64,000 nucleotides of DNA from Siphonodentalium dalli. Its lineage: Eukaryota; Mollusca; Scaphopoda; Gadilida; Siphonodentaliidae. The position numbers and the translations under genes were made by a program. The notes under the pieces were generated by a model that had not been told where the DNA came from, did not search any database, and saw nothing but the letters and a program-made list of their open reading frames with translations. The stretch is taken from assembly GCA_032622095.1 (NCBI GenBank), contig CP136063.1, forward strand, positions 119,062,723 through 119,126,722. The letters run 5' to 3'. Shown here piece by piece: positions 10,773 to 22,920 of the stretch (position 1 is the first letter of the stretch; every line of letters begins with the position of its first letter).

Positions 10773-13700
10773 GTAATACACGGTCCCATCAACTATTCTT
10801 ATATAATTATGTGTTACATTTATCCGCATATTGATTTTTGAATGTCTACACTATACACATGTGCACATGTATATATGTGATACTGTTGTTGCTATGCTAA
10901 TTTATTTAAGTGTAATATTATACATATACACAGTGGAGGTATTAATGCGTTTAATCTTTCTCATCTGTCATCATCACCAACACCATCATTCTCATAATCA
11001 TCATTGTATCTATCATGATCCCGTCGTCCGCGTTAACGTTAATTTACATATGAGTTAGTCGTTCAAACACTATATAGTCAATTATTCATCTTGTTCATAT
11101 AAATTATGCCATATGGACAATTCATTCGAAAATACCACTAACAGCAGCAACAACATCGCCATCATAGCTATATATCATAAAAACAACAACAACAACGCAA
11201 GCTTTTATATTACTGATACTGATTTCTGAGTTTGAATGCTAACTTTAAATACAAGCACAAATTTCTCAGTTCCAATCGACAAGATTGTGTTAGGCGTTCA
11301 TAGAACCTTAGAAGGTGTGTGCCAAAAGTGTTTCGGTATATATATAATTTGCAAGTGATTCATGTTAGTGATGATTTTACATGTATACACAGTTCAGGGT
11401 AATTTGTACCCAATTTCCAAAGTGTAGAGTAAGGTTCTGTCCCCTTGGTACACTGTGTGTCATTGCATAAGTCGATTCGGTTCATATTGCACATTTTGTC
11501 TAACTATATATCATTATATGAAAGTCGTCTTACCCCTGTCAGATTTTCTAACAGGAGTTAAACAAGTTATAAAAATTCCAAGTGTAAAAATGCCGAAGCT
11601 CCGCCTACATATACTACCCGCTCTCTGGCAGTGTTCGACTGACTACATACGGGGGGGGGGGGTCGTTAACTTGCTTGCAGTTTTCCAAAAACTTACATGT
11701 ATATATACACAAACACAATTAACAACACACGCATCGGTAATTCGATGTGAATTATGTTGCTCTCATCTTTTACGAACGGTCGTTGACAGGAATGAACTGA
11801 TCATGAATGTCCTTTCTATTTCATGTCTTCACAATTAGTAGCGCGGGCGATGGGTTTCCCGATCAGGAAAAATACAGACTCAAAGTTTATTCCGACGGAA
11901 ATGTTGAGTTCAACTTCCCGACAATACTCACCAGTTTTTGTAAGCTGGATGTATCCAAGTTTCCGTATGATCAACAAACATGTCGCCTGTCACTCGGCTC
12001 GTGGATACACGATGGGCTAGAAATTGATGTCTTCAGCAAGAACGCCGAAGGAGATTTGAGTTCGTTTCAACAAAACGCGGAATGGGTGGTGACATCATTT
12101 CCGGCAAAACGAAGTGTGACAACATACCCACAATTTCCCGCCCCTTACCCGGATGTGGCATTTTCATTGACTATGGTCAGACGTCCGCTCTTCTACGTTC
12201 TCAATCTCCTATTCCCGTGCATTCTCGTGACGGCAGTTGTGTTTCTTGGATTTGTACTTCCAGTGGAAGACGGCGAACGCGTCGGCCTTCAGGTGACAGT
12301 AATGCTCGCCCTATCCGTGTTCATGCTGATGATATCTGAAAGTCTACCGCCATCGTCCGACACCACGCCTATACTTGGTAAGTGGTACATATGTTGCGTT
12401 TGTGTATACATGTAATACTATATAGGTATGTCTAGGCATATGAGATGTCATGTTTCTATCATGATTGTTAAGTATAGAGTTCTCTCCTCACCCGCAGTCC
12501 AGTTGAATGTTGCGAAAACGAACATTGCTGTTACATGCACACGTTCCTGTCATGGCATGGAATGTAGCATTATTGAACTGCGGTACATGTGTGGAAATCG
12601 ACAGCGGTTATATAGTGTACTCAAGTACACGTCTACTTTCTAGAATTTGTCGTATTTTACGTGAAAATGTTTGCACAAGCTTCATGCCATGTTAGTATAT
12701 ATAATACAACATGCTTCAGACCATGTATATATATATTGCTATATGTTTCAGTAGGAGAGAACATCATATCAATGGATGGTAAATTATTACATCTCGTTGA
12801 GTCCAAATGCCTGTCGACGAAATATGAATGATGCATGGTACGGTACTGATTTTCAAACTTGATCTGAGTTAAGTGTTAAACGCACGTTTTGCCAAAATTT
12901 CCTGGTATTTAAAAATGGATTTTCTCTGTCAGCAATTGCTTTGTGAAATTTGGTACTAGCGATTATTGTGACACACTATTTAAGAATCATCGACCCATTG
13001 GGAATTATAACCTCATTTATTTTACTTTTATGGCATGAAAAACTGTTTTCAGGTACCAAGAACTTCTGTAAAATATATTTTTCAAAAGTTCAGTTCATAT
13101 ATCCATGATATCATATTTGAAGATCATGAGAGGAGACTCAATCATTCTTGATTTGTGAAATTTAATGATTATTTTCATTTAGAAAGGCAACTATCTACAA
13201 ATAATTGAGATTCGAATTCGGATCGCAACATAGCCATTTCGGTAACACATGCCTCAAATATGCGGGTCTGACACGGGATTCTTATAATTTAATCCGTCAT
13301 TTCACTTGAGAACTACTCTAATAGAAGATATAAATATAAAAGAAAGGCAAAAGCATAGATTATATATCCGACGAAAAAGACGCATCAAAAGTTGAAATTT
13401 ACATGAATGCCGTCAATCAAACATCCAATAATCGATTGATCAAGTGGTGTCATAAAGTCGTCGCTTTTGATTCCGCCTGACTTTGACACGAGTTGTAATT
13501 TCTAATAGTAACGTGAATTGTGTTCATTATTCATTATTCCTTATTCGTCATATATCAGAAAATGACCGGAATAACCCCAAATTCGTTCATATAGCCACCA
13601 CGGCCAAAATGTTTGGCCGAAATTATTTTTTTATCGGGCTTGAAAAAGTGGTCCGAATGAGGGTTGGGTGTCTGGGTTTCCTGCCCCCGAGTGATGCGTC

Positions 13701-16700
13701 AGTGTCGTGCACGACATTTCAAACAGTTGCAAATGTTGACCAACGTTGGGATGAGACATCTCTTCATTCACACGGTCGCCATTTACCCGAGTGTTATCAA
13801 ACATAGTGAACATCTACATGTCAATGGCAGGGGGTTATACTTTGATGCGGATTTTGTGTTAGTATTATTTGTCATTTCAGGGCTTTATTTCGCCGCCACG
13901 ATGACAGTCGTTGCACTTTCCTGCTTAGTCAGTGTTATTGTCGTGCACCTCCATTTCAAGGACGACGAAGACGTTCCAGGATGGGCTTTGAAATACGTGA
14001 TAAAGCAGTCCCAGAAGGGTTGCCATTCACCACCACTACGAGATGACATCAAGGTACTGCATTGTGTATCCAATTTAATGCCATCTAATCTGATCTAATG
14101 GGCTGGTTTAGACACGTTTGTTTTATCAAATATAAGGAATATGAATGCGTTTATTGTCCATCACTATAATTTTACTATGTAGATATGCGTTGCACCATGC
14201 AGTAAATCCATTAATGGCACAAAACGAATCCATTTAACCGATTATAGTAATGTTTTGGTGATGATCTTAACTGTACTTGGCTAGATGGTTGATTTGGGTT
14301 CAGCCGCCTTTATATTCACGACGTTATTAGTTTTATCGGTGAAGAAACGACTGAATCAGGGGCTAATTGACCAATCAATGAGACTACACCAGTTACATGC
14401 AACATAGAAATTACTTATTTCCGGTCGCCTCGATCTCTTCAATAATTTCCTATCAAATATATACATGCACGAAGCCTTACTGGCATATATGTTATAACTC
14501 TTCCGAGCTACCGTTACAACATCATTTATATAAATATAAAAAATTTAAGACTACAAATATAGCATTTTTATAAATAAATAACACAGACGAAACTGAAGAT
14601 TTTGTATTTTATTTGTCAATAATATAATAAAGTCTGTATTTTCTTATTTCGAGGCGAAATCTCATTGAGTTGAAAACAGTGTGGCCTTGATTTAGGGTAT
14701 ACTATATAATAAGATAGAGTTCTTCCTCTTGTTATGTTCCGGATGTTTCCGCGAGATCGCGGATATCTCTGTTTTAAAAATTTCCCCTTTTTGTTCCGTT
14801 ACAATACAGGTATTACATGAGAAAATTCTAAAATAAAATCGATATTATTTGGTAGAAGTTTTTTTCCGAACAATTATACTAGATTCGTATCTAGTATTTT
14901 ATACCCTAGAATTATGTATATAAAACTTGCTAGAAAGAGAGCATTATTTTTACCCATACGGAAATCGATACTGCCTGTGCTTCAAGTTCACATGCCGGCT
15001 ACCCACATTGTCCCACAATGAATAATTAATAGTTCGTCGATCCGACACGGAATCTAATATACATAACGTAAAGCCTAGTATCACAGAAATTATCACCCTC
15101 TTCTACATTGACTTGCGAAATCGTCTATATTCGTTGTCACACATGCCAGTGCATCATTACCGCCACGAAGTGGATGGACACTGGTGTACAGATTTGTATA
15201 GACTCATGGTCGCATGGTCTATTCCGAAGGTTTTTGTTATTTTTAGGTTAATTCTATATTCTAAAGTATTGAGACTAATTTGAGAGGGTTCATTTTCACA
15301 AAGATTCTTTTTATGGAGTGTGCGCTCACATCCGAACTGATCCTGCGCGCACACCGATACAGATACAGGAGGAAATAACTTAACTTAGAACATTAAATGT
15401 GATTTTGTTTTGTTTTCGCGGGTTTTCTTGAGATTTAATGTCATTACGTGGGCCCATACCGTTGAATTGTTGGCATATAATATGAATGTTGTGGTATATA
15501 TGGACCCTCCCGCATTGGGACATGACACAGGTACAGTTGACTTAAGTGATGTTCTGTGTGGGCTCCAATTTGGAGTTCAATATTTTAAGGGCCAAGTTTA
15601 GAATTTTATGGGTCCATAGCTTTGAACTCTGGGCATATAATATGAATATTGGGAGGGGATGTCTCTATTCCGAAGGTTCACTATCCCGAAGGTCCACTAT
15701 TCCGAAATTTCTCTGAATGTTCGCTATTCCGAATGTTCACCAATCCGAAGGTTCGTTATTCCGAAGGTTCTGTGTTCCGAAGATTTTTGTTATTTTAAGG
15801 TTAATTCTATATTCTAAAGTATTGAGAGGGTTCATTATCACGAAGATTCTTTTTATGAAGGAAATAACTTAAAACATTAAATGTGATTTTGTTTTGTTTT
15901 CGCGGGTTTTCTTGAGTTTAATGTCATTACGTATTACCTTATTTCTCATTACATATTCACGCCAAGCAGCCCACACAATTGCTATGTTTCCATGCGATTT
16001 AATGTGATTACGTGTGACATAATATCTCAATAATCTGAGGCAAGAGTACGCCTGCTAAAGGCGAATTATAACAGTTGGGGCTATAACGCTCAATGAATAC
16101 TGGAGGCTATAACAAACTGCGCAGCAGAATATCGCTGAATGGACGAGTATGAGATGAGCCTAACTGCAATTGTGACTTTGTTTAAAGGCCCACTTAACTT
16201 TCGAGTCATTCATTTTTTATAGTATATACGGTTTTAATAACAATTTATGCCATAAAATTTGAATAAAATACTATAATTCACCACCATTTGAAACGCAGAA
16301 TACTTCTATCTCCTAGTTTGAAACACCTTTAAAATAAAGCGTCGTATATCTAGCAATTAGCAACCAACATGTCCTCCTCGGCTTTTCATAGATTTCAACG
16401 TAATTTGATACTTATGGGTATTTATGTCCGGGAAGTGTTTTGGACTGGTCAAATCGTGACCCCGACCTTTAAAACTGTCAATGCAATGTCAATTTGGGTA
16501 AAACGGACAAATTTCGGCGAAATTTGATACCTAGGGATACTTTTGTCCGGGGAAAGTTTTGAACGGGTCAAATCGTGACCTCGGCCTGACCTTGACCTTC
16601 AATGTGGTCAATCAAAGGTCAAATCGGACAAAACGGATGGATTTCGACGAAATTTGATACCTATGGCTACTTTTGTCGGGGGAGTGTTTTGGACGGGTCA

Positions 16701-17585
16701 AATCATGACTCCGACCTTACCTTGACCTTCAACATTGTTCATTAAAGGTCAAGTGGGGTAAAACGGGCGGATTTCGACGAAATTTTATACCTAGGGGTAC
16801 TTTTCTCCGGGTGGGGGTGTTTTGGACTGGTCAAATCATGACCCTGACCTGACCTTAATTGACTTTCGAAATAGTCAATTGAAGGTCAAATCGCGCCTTT
16901 CACCGGAAATCAGATGGGAAACAGCCCGGGCGAAGTCGGGCCCATCAGCTTGTGTAATAAAGAAGACAGTTTGAAGAAAGTAACGTATGACACGAGAAAC
17001 GGGAAAACTTGAAATATGGAAGTATGCAAATTTCCCGCATCAAATTTGAAAGCTAGTTTATAGAATGATTGTATTATAATTTATATTTATGGCTAATAAT
17101 ATGATATTGGTGGCGTTACCATTTCTGACTATGGTTTTCTTGTATGTACTGTTTCATATAATCTGAAGACGGTAGGTTTGAACTAGTTATACATAATACC
17201 GAAGTATTGCCGGACATTCTCCTAATTGCTTTATGCTCCAGCCGAGATGTTTTATGAATTCAAGGTTGGTTTGATGCAGTCACAAGAAGAACCACTGGGT
17301 GATAATAAAATTAAAATTGGGAGCACGGATGGTGTCCAGAAGCCGATTAGTGGTCCAGTCAACGGAATGTTAGGATGTGCATGTGATGACGTCAGACTAT
17401 TGAGGATGCAGCTAGAGAAGCTGAACGGGATATACCGATTTGTGGAAGAAAAACAGAAACAGCAGGAGCGACAGAGACACTGGAAGTTGCTCGCGGAATT
17501 CGTTAACAGGATATGTTTCATGTTATTCCTCATAATGTCCGCTGCTATGACGATCGGTGTTTTTGTTGCCTTGAACATGGGTTGA
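10666..17585 (+). CDS. Nicotinic acetylcholine receptor-like (Cys-loop) channel subunit, non-alpha type, 5' incomplete
   Basis: This spliced gene has exons at 10666-10772, 11839-12377, 13881-14053 and about 17280-17585 (1,125 coding bases including stop). Splice phases agree at every junction: exon 1 ends with two bases completed by one base of exon 2, exon 2 ends with one base completed by two of exon 3, and exon 3 ends in phase 0. The product is a plasma-membrane pentameric ligand-gated ion channel subunit. Visible in order are the loop D 'WTD' tryptophan, the loop A 'LWKPDITLYD' motif, a Cys-loop with 13 residues between cysteines, loop B 'GSWIHDG', four membrane segments and a stop just after TM4. 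The paired cysteines of alpha subunits are absent before TM1, where 'TYPQFPAPYPD' is found, so it is a non-alpha type. The 'GER' at the start of TM2 keeps the glutamate linked to cation selectivity. The signal peptide and N-terminal exons were not found upstream in this window; they may lie further upstream or be lost. Confidence 0.93.
10773..11838 (+). other. Receptor intron
   Basis: GT-AG intron of 1,066 bp. Contains a (TCA)n-like stretch at about 10969-11010, a (CAA)n patch near 11180 and a poly-G run near 11651. No further exon is recognised. Confidence 0.8.
11839..12377 (+). CDS. Receptor exon: Cys-loop, loops B and C, TM1 and TM2
   Basis: This 539-bp exon lies between a cacaattag acceptor and a gtaagt donor. 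It carries the Cys-loop 'CKLDVSKFPYDQQTC', loop B 'SLGSWIHDGLEIDVF', the pre-TM1 'RRPLFYVLNLLFPC' and TM2. Taking the Arg of 'GER' as position 0', TM2 reads V1' G2' L3' Q4' V5' T6' V7' M8' L9', with Glu at 20'. The gate leucine 9' and the charged rings at -1' and 20' are kept. Gly at 2' replaces the usual Thr or Ser of cation-selective subunits. One large exon covers what many receptor genes split into two or more. Confidence 0.93.
12378..13880 (+). other. Receptor intron
   Basis: GT-AG intron of 1,503 bp. AT-rich, with no repeat or exon recognised; overlapping ORFs are shadows. Confidence 0.8.
13881..14053 (+). CDS. Receptor exon: TM3 and start of the cytoplasmic loop
   Basis: The acceptor is gtcatttcag and the donor aag/gtactg. 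The exon encodes 'GLYFAATMTVVALSCLVSV' (TM3), 'IVVHLHFKDDEDVPGWALKY' (TM3 end and loop start), and more of the intracellular loop. Its first two bases complete the split glycine codon from the previous exon, which supports the model independently of similarity. Confidence 0.9.
15220..15931 (+). repeat. Duplicated segment with intervening minisatellite
   Basis: 'ggttaattctatattctaaa' to 'gtttaatgtcattacg' occurs at 15220-15450 and 15774-15931. The second copy lacks about 50 bases present in the first. Between them, 15664-15784 is a minisatellite of about 16-18 bp with unit 'attccgaaggttcact'. Confidence 0.85.
16370..16945 (-). mobile_element. Family X element, minus strand, in the receptor intron
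   Basis: Read on the minus strand it begins 'ctgatgggcccgacttcg' and contains at least four tandem modules with 'gacccgtccaaaac' and 'ggtatcaaatttcg', the same modules as at 5.2-5.7 kb. Non-coding. Confidence 0.75.
17280..17585 (+). CDS. Receptor last exon: MA helix, TM4 and stop
   Basis: Coding starts in phase 0 after gatgcag. An in-frame alternative acceptor lies 15 bases upstream (coding from 17265). The exon encodes the loop end, an amphipathic helix 'VRLLRMQLEKLNGIYRFVEE', the family-typical 'HWKLLAEFVNRICFML' and TM4 ending '...VFVALNMG' before a TGA at 17583-17585. The acceptor has a weak pyrimidine tract, so a small extra exon or the alternative site is possible; the frame and protein similarity are clear. 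Confidence 0.85.
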   Translation, partial: SQEEPLGDNKIKIGSTDGVQKPISGPVNGMLGCACDDVRLLRMQLEKLNGIYRFVEEKQKQQERQRHWKLLAEFVNRICFMLFLIMSAAMTIGVFVALNMG

Positions 17586-18365
17586 TAACGCAAATCAAAT
17601 TACCAAGATGACAATCATGTATCGTGGTGGCTGCAGTTCGTTGTGTTGATATTGGCAGAAGAATGTCTGATATGCATGCATATTGATTTGTTCGGTATGC
17701 AAATGCATGCGAATGACGTTCGAACCTTGTTGAACAATTTGCAATAGCGGATATTGGGCTTTTCTTATATATAGAGTCCATTGATCCCATGCCGGGATCA
17801 ACCGTATATACTATATTACATGTGTGGGCACAAGACAACTATAATACGTTGTGGGACCAAACCGTTGTGCTCATGTGTAACATGCAGTTAAGCGGATTAT
17901 GTATTTTATATATGAAAACATTGGCAGAATAGTAGTATAGTCAGTTATATATATATTCCTATTTTATATAATTAATGGCTAACTGGAAGTAGGCTGAATT
18001 CAGTCGGGATCTAATGTCGATAGTTGGTGATTTACCTATTTATTGTCAAATTGTGTGATAAGACAATGTCAGTTTTACTAACTGCTTAATTCAACATAAG
18101 ATCGGATGAATATTCGTTTGTGTGTACGACGATATAATTTCCTGATTCGTGGTCATTGCATATCAAAGCTTCCCTAACGTACTACATATTCAGCCCGCGA
18201 TCGAAATTTGGAAAAACATTCCCGGGGCAAAGTTAATGCTGTGGTGTATACGTTTCCCCCAAGACATATTTGCTTATTGCCGTGGCCAATTTCGAATACT
18301 GAACATTACCGTGGTATCGTGCAGGTGTATATGTTCAACGATGCGAATATCAATATCAATGTCAC

Positions 18366-18371
18366 AATAAA
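18366..18371 (+). terminator. Candidate poly(A) signal of the receptor gene
   Basis: AATAAA lies about 780 bases after the receptor stop codon. I noticed no earlier AATAAA or ATTAAA in the interval. It sits just before the composite foldback element starting near 18407. Assignment is by position only. Confidence 0.4.
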
Positions 18372-18446
18372 GCATGCGTGATGAACATTTAGTATATGCA
18401 CCACGCTGAAGTGCGGCATCGCTAAACCGCCACAACTTTTATTTAC

Positions 18447-18783
18447 TATCTCGATTAATCAATTTAGCTATCTTGATTAATCAACTGAACTATCTTGATT
18501 AATCAACTAAGCTATCTTGATTAATCAACTGAACTATCTTGATTAATCAACTTAGCTATCTTGATTAATTAACTTAATATCTTGATTAATCAACTTAGCT
18601 ATCTTGATTAATCAACTGAACTATCTTGATTAATCAACTAAGCTATCTTGATTAATCAACTGAACTATCTTGATTAATCAACTTAGCTATCTTGATTAGT
18701 TAACTTAATATCTTGATTAATCAACTTAGCTATCTTGATTAATCAACTTACTATCTTGGTGAATCAACTTGATTAATAAACTT
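18447..18783. repeat. 22-bp minisatellite with TTGATTAATCAA palindrome
   Basis: Fifteen units of about 22 bp, nearly all carrying the perfect 12-bp palindrome TTGATTAATCAA. Linker triplets vary (tag, gaa, aag), and units 2-7 are repeated as units 8-13 with a 131-bp period, so there is a higher-order duplication. One more copy of the palindrome sits at the far end of the element (21188). Confidence 0.95.
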
Positions 18784-19236
18784 AGTGATCCACAAATCGA
18801 TACGGTCGTTCTATGATATGAGAAATGCTATTGATCAAGATCCGATCGCTGCATATTGTGAAACTTGTAAATCTAGGGTAGCCTAGTGAATAATAAAACG
18901 CTCTTCTTGATCACTCTGACTTTATATCATGAAAAGAGTAAACGCATCACATTTTTATTCTGGAGCCTACAAATTAGTATCAAACAAGAGCTGAGGTGGA
19001 CTGTCGCCCTGTGCACACCACCTTGTGACACACAACCTAGGATGGGAATACCCAAAGTAGAAGTAACAGGACCATGCCATCTTCGATCACATCAACGGAT
19101 CCTATTTTGTTAAAGGGACGGGTGGCCTACGTTGTAGGTTATAATTTAGAAATAATATTATCAAATTATGATAATTTCCTCAAGAATATACTAATAGTAT
19201 AGCATAATGATGATGATATGAATTCGATATTCACAA

Positions 19237-19363
19237 AACGCACGAGGTCAAACGGGCGGTCTTGCAGATAAAGATGTATAAATCTAAAATCAAGTGCTAA
19301 TAATAACCACTTGATTTTAGAGTTATCCAACTTTATCTGAAAGAAGGTCCGTTTGACCTCGTA
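19237..19363. repeat. Hairpin repeat inside the composite element
   Basis: 'acgaggtcaaacgggcggtc' to 'ctaaaatcaagtg' (19237-19293) is answered by the reverse complement 'cacttgattttagagttatc' to 'gtttgacctcgt' (about 19308-19363). A piece of the arm, 'gataactctaaaatcaagtg', also occurs at about 3295. Confidence 0.8.
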
Positions 19364-21249
19364 CTTCTGGTAAGGGTGGATACACACATGCATGTAATCT
19401 CTGTAAATATCGTGTATTTGGCGTTTTACATGGAGCATATATACACACCGTGTAATATGTGTCCGCTGACAACCCAATCATTGCGACTGTGTTTGACCAC
19501 AGTGAGTTAAACTCTGAACCGCCGAAGACTGGGACAAAGTCGTCAGGCCGCTTAAAATAATTATTCGCGCGATAACTCAAATGGTCGACGTTCTGTTTAA
19601 ATCATTGTCAGTCTTCTATTGATGTTAATACCAGCGATGGCCTCTTCCCCAACGCAGGGGGCTATGACCCCCAACATGCACGGGGAGCTACATTATCCCA
19701 GAAGCTACCGAATTCACCATTGCATATTTCCTCGACGGGGGTGTGCATCCAGCACCCTGAGTCCTGACACCCTGCTTTATAAATATCGTAGTCATGTCTG
19801 TCGTGTCTGTTTTATACGAGTGATTAATCTAATATGCAGCAATTTATGCTATTCATATAATTATGAACATATTATACAGCTTTAAATTTGAATGCATGGT
19901 GTTGCTGTTTGTCTTCATTCGGCGAAAGGGTTGCCTAGCTACGAGTTCCCAACTACGTCAACTTTCCTCTCTTGTGTTATACTGTTATACATGTATACGC
20001 AAAATTTACAACTATAGAATATTTAAGTGAAACATTACATTGTAATTCTTGCCCAGATAATCCCGACTGATACAATCAATTAACTCCCATAGTTATTGGA
20101 AGCTTTCGAGAACCAGCCCCTCCCCCAATCATGGATTATGGTCGAAAATGTTATAATTAAAGCTTGTGACAGTTAGGAGCTTGTTCAACCTTTGGCTTGA
20201 GAAACATATATATATATAAATGGGGGGGGGGGGGTCACACTTTTTAATTTCAACGCTGTACCTGCATTATATTTTGGCGCTATAATGAATATTTGCAATC
20301 GAAATGAATTATAACTCATGAAAAACAGCACATATATCAGACAAGAATTACTCATTTCGGCATCCATGAAAGAAGACATGTTTATGACTGGCCTGAAATT
20401 TCTTGATGGCAGTTTGTTTGATAATGGCTTATAACTACTCACTGGTGAAATTGACCTCTCGCGCACAGGTGATTAATATTGTCAATTATTGGTGTGGCCA
20501 TGTAAAATACATGCATTTTACATACAGACATTACATGCATGTGTGTATCCACCCTAAGGTCTGGCCCAGAAACAATAGAATAGCAAACTTCAAACATCGA
20601 TATCTAATCTAATAATTTTGATGGGTGGGTTCCTCGACTCGAAACAAATATTGTTTACCCCCGAAGCAAAAGAAATAGTAATTGAGGAGCGTCTGATCGG
20701 ATTGAGTACCTTTAAACGCTGTCCTTATACTGAATATCTCCACCCAATTCCATTCAGAATGAGATCTGATGACCCATGGTTGAGACTTTTGTGCGGGCAG
20801 ACAATTATATCAACATTTCTATAATTATACACAGAGAGCCATAACACTAGAATGAATAATGCAAACAAACCCAATTAAAACAGCGTTGGAATTCCCCCAT
20901 TATTATAACAATTCGTACCAAATGTCATTGAAATCTGATATCCCGTGACTGAGATTATTTGTACAGACGGATTGAAATAATCAACATTTCAAGATAAATG
21001 TAGGAGAATAACTACAGAACGGAGAATGTGAACAGCACTTCGTTAAAAGCCCTAAAATATGGTGATGAACATCCATATCAAATTTCATCAACATACCACA
21101 ACCCATGGCTGACCTCGACGGACAAAAATCGACATTTACAGATAAACACAGATGAATAACTCCAAAACGGAAAAATCACAAACAAAGTTGATTAATCAAG
21201 ATAGTAAATAAAGTGGTGTGGCGGTTCTACGCTACCGTAGAACTCCAAA

Positions 21250-22365
21250 TAAAACGGCATCTTATCGTGTGGCTGTCGACCAAGATTAACACATGCAGAC
21301 TACCAAATTCGTAATCATTGTAATTATTGCACTCTTCTGAAAACTGATAGATTTGTATAATGTAGACTATATTACTATCACGTTCAGTCAGATATATTGC
21401 ACTTTGGTATCAAATATCCTTGATTTACCTCCAATCGATCGGAATTTCATGGGGAAATAGCTACGTTTGTTCAATGTGAAAACTATTCAGGTAACGACGA
21501 CTATCATATATATGTGTCATAAGAGTCAGATATATACAAATAATTTTTTTTTTGATACCATCTTGCCTAAAACACTTGCCTGGCTCTTCCTGATTGTTCA
21601 GCAGTCTGTGTTCCCATGGATATGTCGATGGCGTTTTGTGGTACAATTCCAGAATGTACCACCAAACAAGCACAGTACAATCAATTCAATGTTTTCATCG
21701 CCTCAAACTTCCAGAACCCTCACAATTCTAATCACATGCGAATTGGTTAAAATCATGCTATTGTGACAAAGGAGACATGGAATTGGCTACAAACCAACGC
21801 TAGTTATGATTTGAGATGCAACAGAAATAAGCCAGACAAATATAATATGATGGAGCTCAGAGATGAGACCAAGAAAGGCAGACGCCGTTCAATAGTGACG
21901 CCATTTTGAAGTTTTAGTTTGAAGAAACGAGCTTTGGTGAAAATTATACCACAAACTGGACTATTACAGTGGGTTTCAGAAACCAAAATCGGCATATCGG
22001 TCACTACAACTTCTACCAAATCATATGCAGTCGATTACGAAAGAAATATAGATTCATGGCGCATCGGCGTGTATATTTGAATTTGACCACATAAATTTAT
22101 TGTAGGGCGTCTGTTGTCCTACAACCCCACGGTGGGGAAATCACGTGATTTTAAGTTGATTAAATTAGGGAGAGCGGAGTATTCTAAGTGATTATAGCAC
22201 TTGTCCTCCAATCCCGTTTGTCATAAATCAATTTATGAACAAATAAAATATGTTTAAACAAAAGTTGATGAGTGTCATGCATTCGAATTAGCCGAGGCGA
22301 TCGAAAACGCGACAAGCAACGAGGAAAAGGGTATTAAACTAGGATAATGATATATTACATAGTAT
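21250..22365. other. No gene recognised
   Basis: Opposed ORFs of 70-99 codons at 21.46-21.77 kb overlap on both strands and show no family features. No repeat structure was noticed. Confidence 0.5.
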
Positions 22366-22369
22366 TTTG

Positions 22370-22617
22370 GTAACTACGAGCATGTGCTATGTAATGTTTT
22401 CAAACAAGCTGATACCTCATTTGTGTCCAAACTCACAGTTGTTATTTCTAACATTCTGACCAAAGTTGTCCGTCGAAGGATTCTCCTAGATGTATGCACT
22501 TGGTTATCCACGGCTGGCAACTTTGGTCAGAATGTCATAGAAAACTACTGGGTATATCCGAACAAATAAGGTATCAACTTGTTTTAAAAATAAAGTGACA
22601 TATATGCTCGTAACAGT
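22370..22617. mobile_element. Foldback element of about 250 bp
   Basis: Inverted arms 22370-22475 and 22513-22617 share 'acgagcat' at the tips, 'caag.tgatacct.atttgt' and 'cattctgaccaaagttg' near the loop. Size and arms fit a MITE. Confidence 0.85.
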
Positions 22618-22920
22618 CAAAATGCTATGTTTTGTGTCAGTTCCTCGTATATTATGTTTATGTGCGTTTGCACATTTCGAGTGAGTGGTACTCGCCAACA
22701 TCGAAACCACGTCATTCCCCACCGCGAATCCGTTTCTTTGCAATCAAATTATATTATACACTCCGTTGCGCCATGTATTTTTTATTTATTTATTAAAAGA
22801 AATTTAATTATAAGATCTGTTGACAAGGCATGACAAATTCAGTGCGCGTTCGCGGATTGATGGTTCATGTGGGTATTTTATACGAGAATATAGTCCGAAG
22901 ATCTATGGACCGGGAGTGGA

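Larger units (their letters stand above)
14054..17279 (+). other. Receptor intron, repeat-filled
   Basis: GT-AG intron of about 3.2 kb carrying a diverged family F arm (14823-14960), a duplicated segment at 15.2-15.9 kb, a minisatellite and an inverted family X element. The 16.95-17.27 kb stretch shows nothing. Confidence 0.7.
18407..21245. mobile_element. Composite foldback element of about 2.8 kb
   Basis: Outer inverted arms: 'aaccgccacaacttttattt' at 18425 pairs with the segment ending 'aaataaagtggtgtggcgg' at 21226, and pairing extends about 15 bases outward on each side. Inner arms: 'gggtggatacacacatgcat' at about 19376 pairs with 'atgcatgtgtgtatccaccc' near 20553. A hairpin sits at 19237-19363 and a family Y module at about 20555-20725. 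The right third resembles common invertebrate repeats ('gatgaataactccaaaacgg'). No transposase is visible; a non-autonomous Helitron-like or foldback element fits. Confidence 0.6.

Noticed and set aside
13483-13880. ORF text preceding the TM3 exon in the same frame
   Set aside because: It lies upstream of a clear acceptor at 13880 and is intron sequence; the exon phase requires the start at 13881.
17545-17838. Minus-strand ORFs overlapping the last receptor exon
   Set aside because: Shadow frames of the plus-strand coding exon and its 3' untranslated region.
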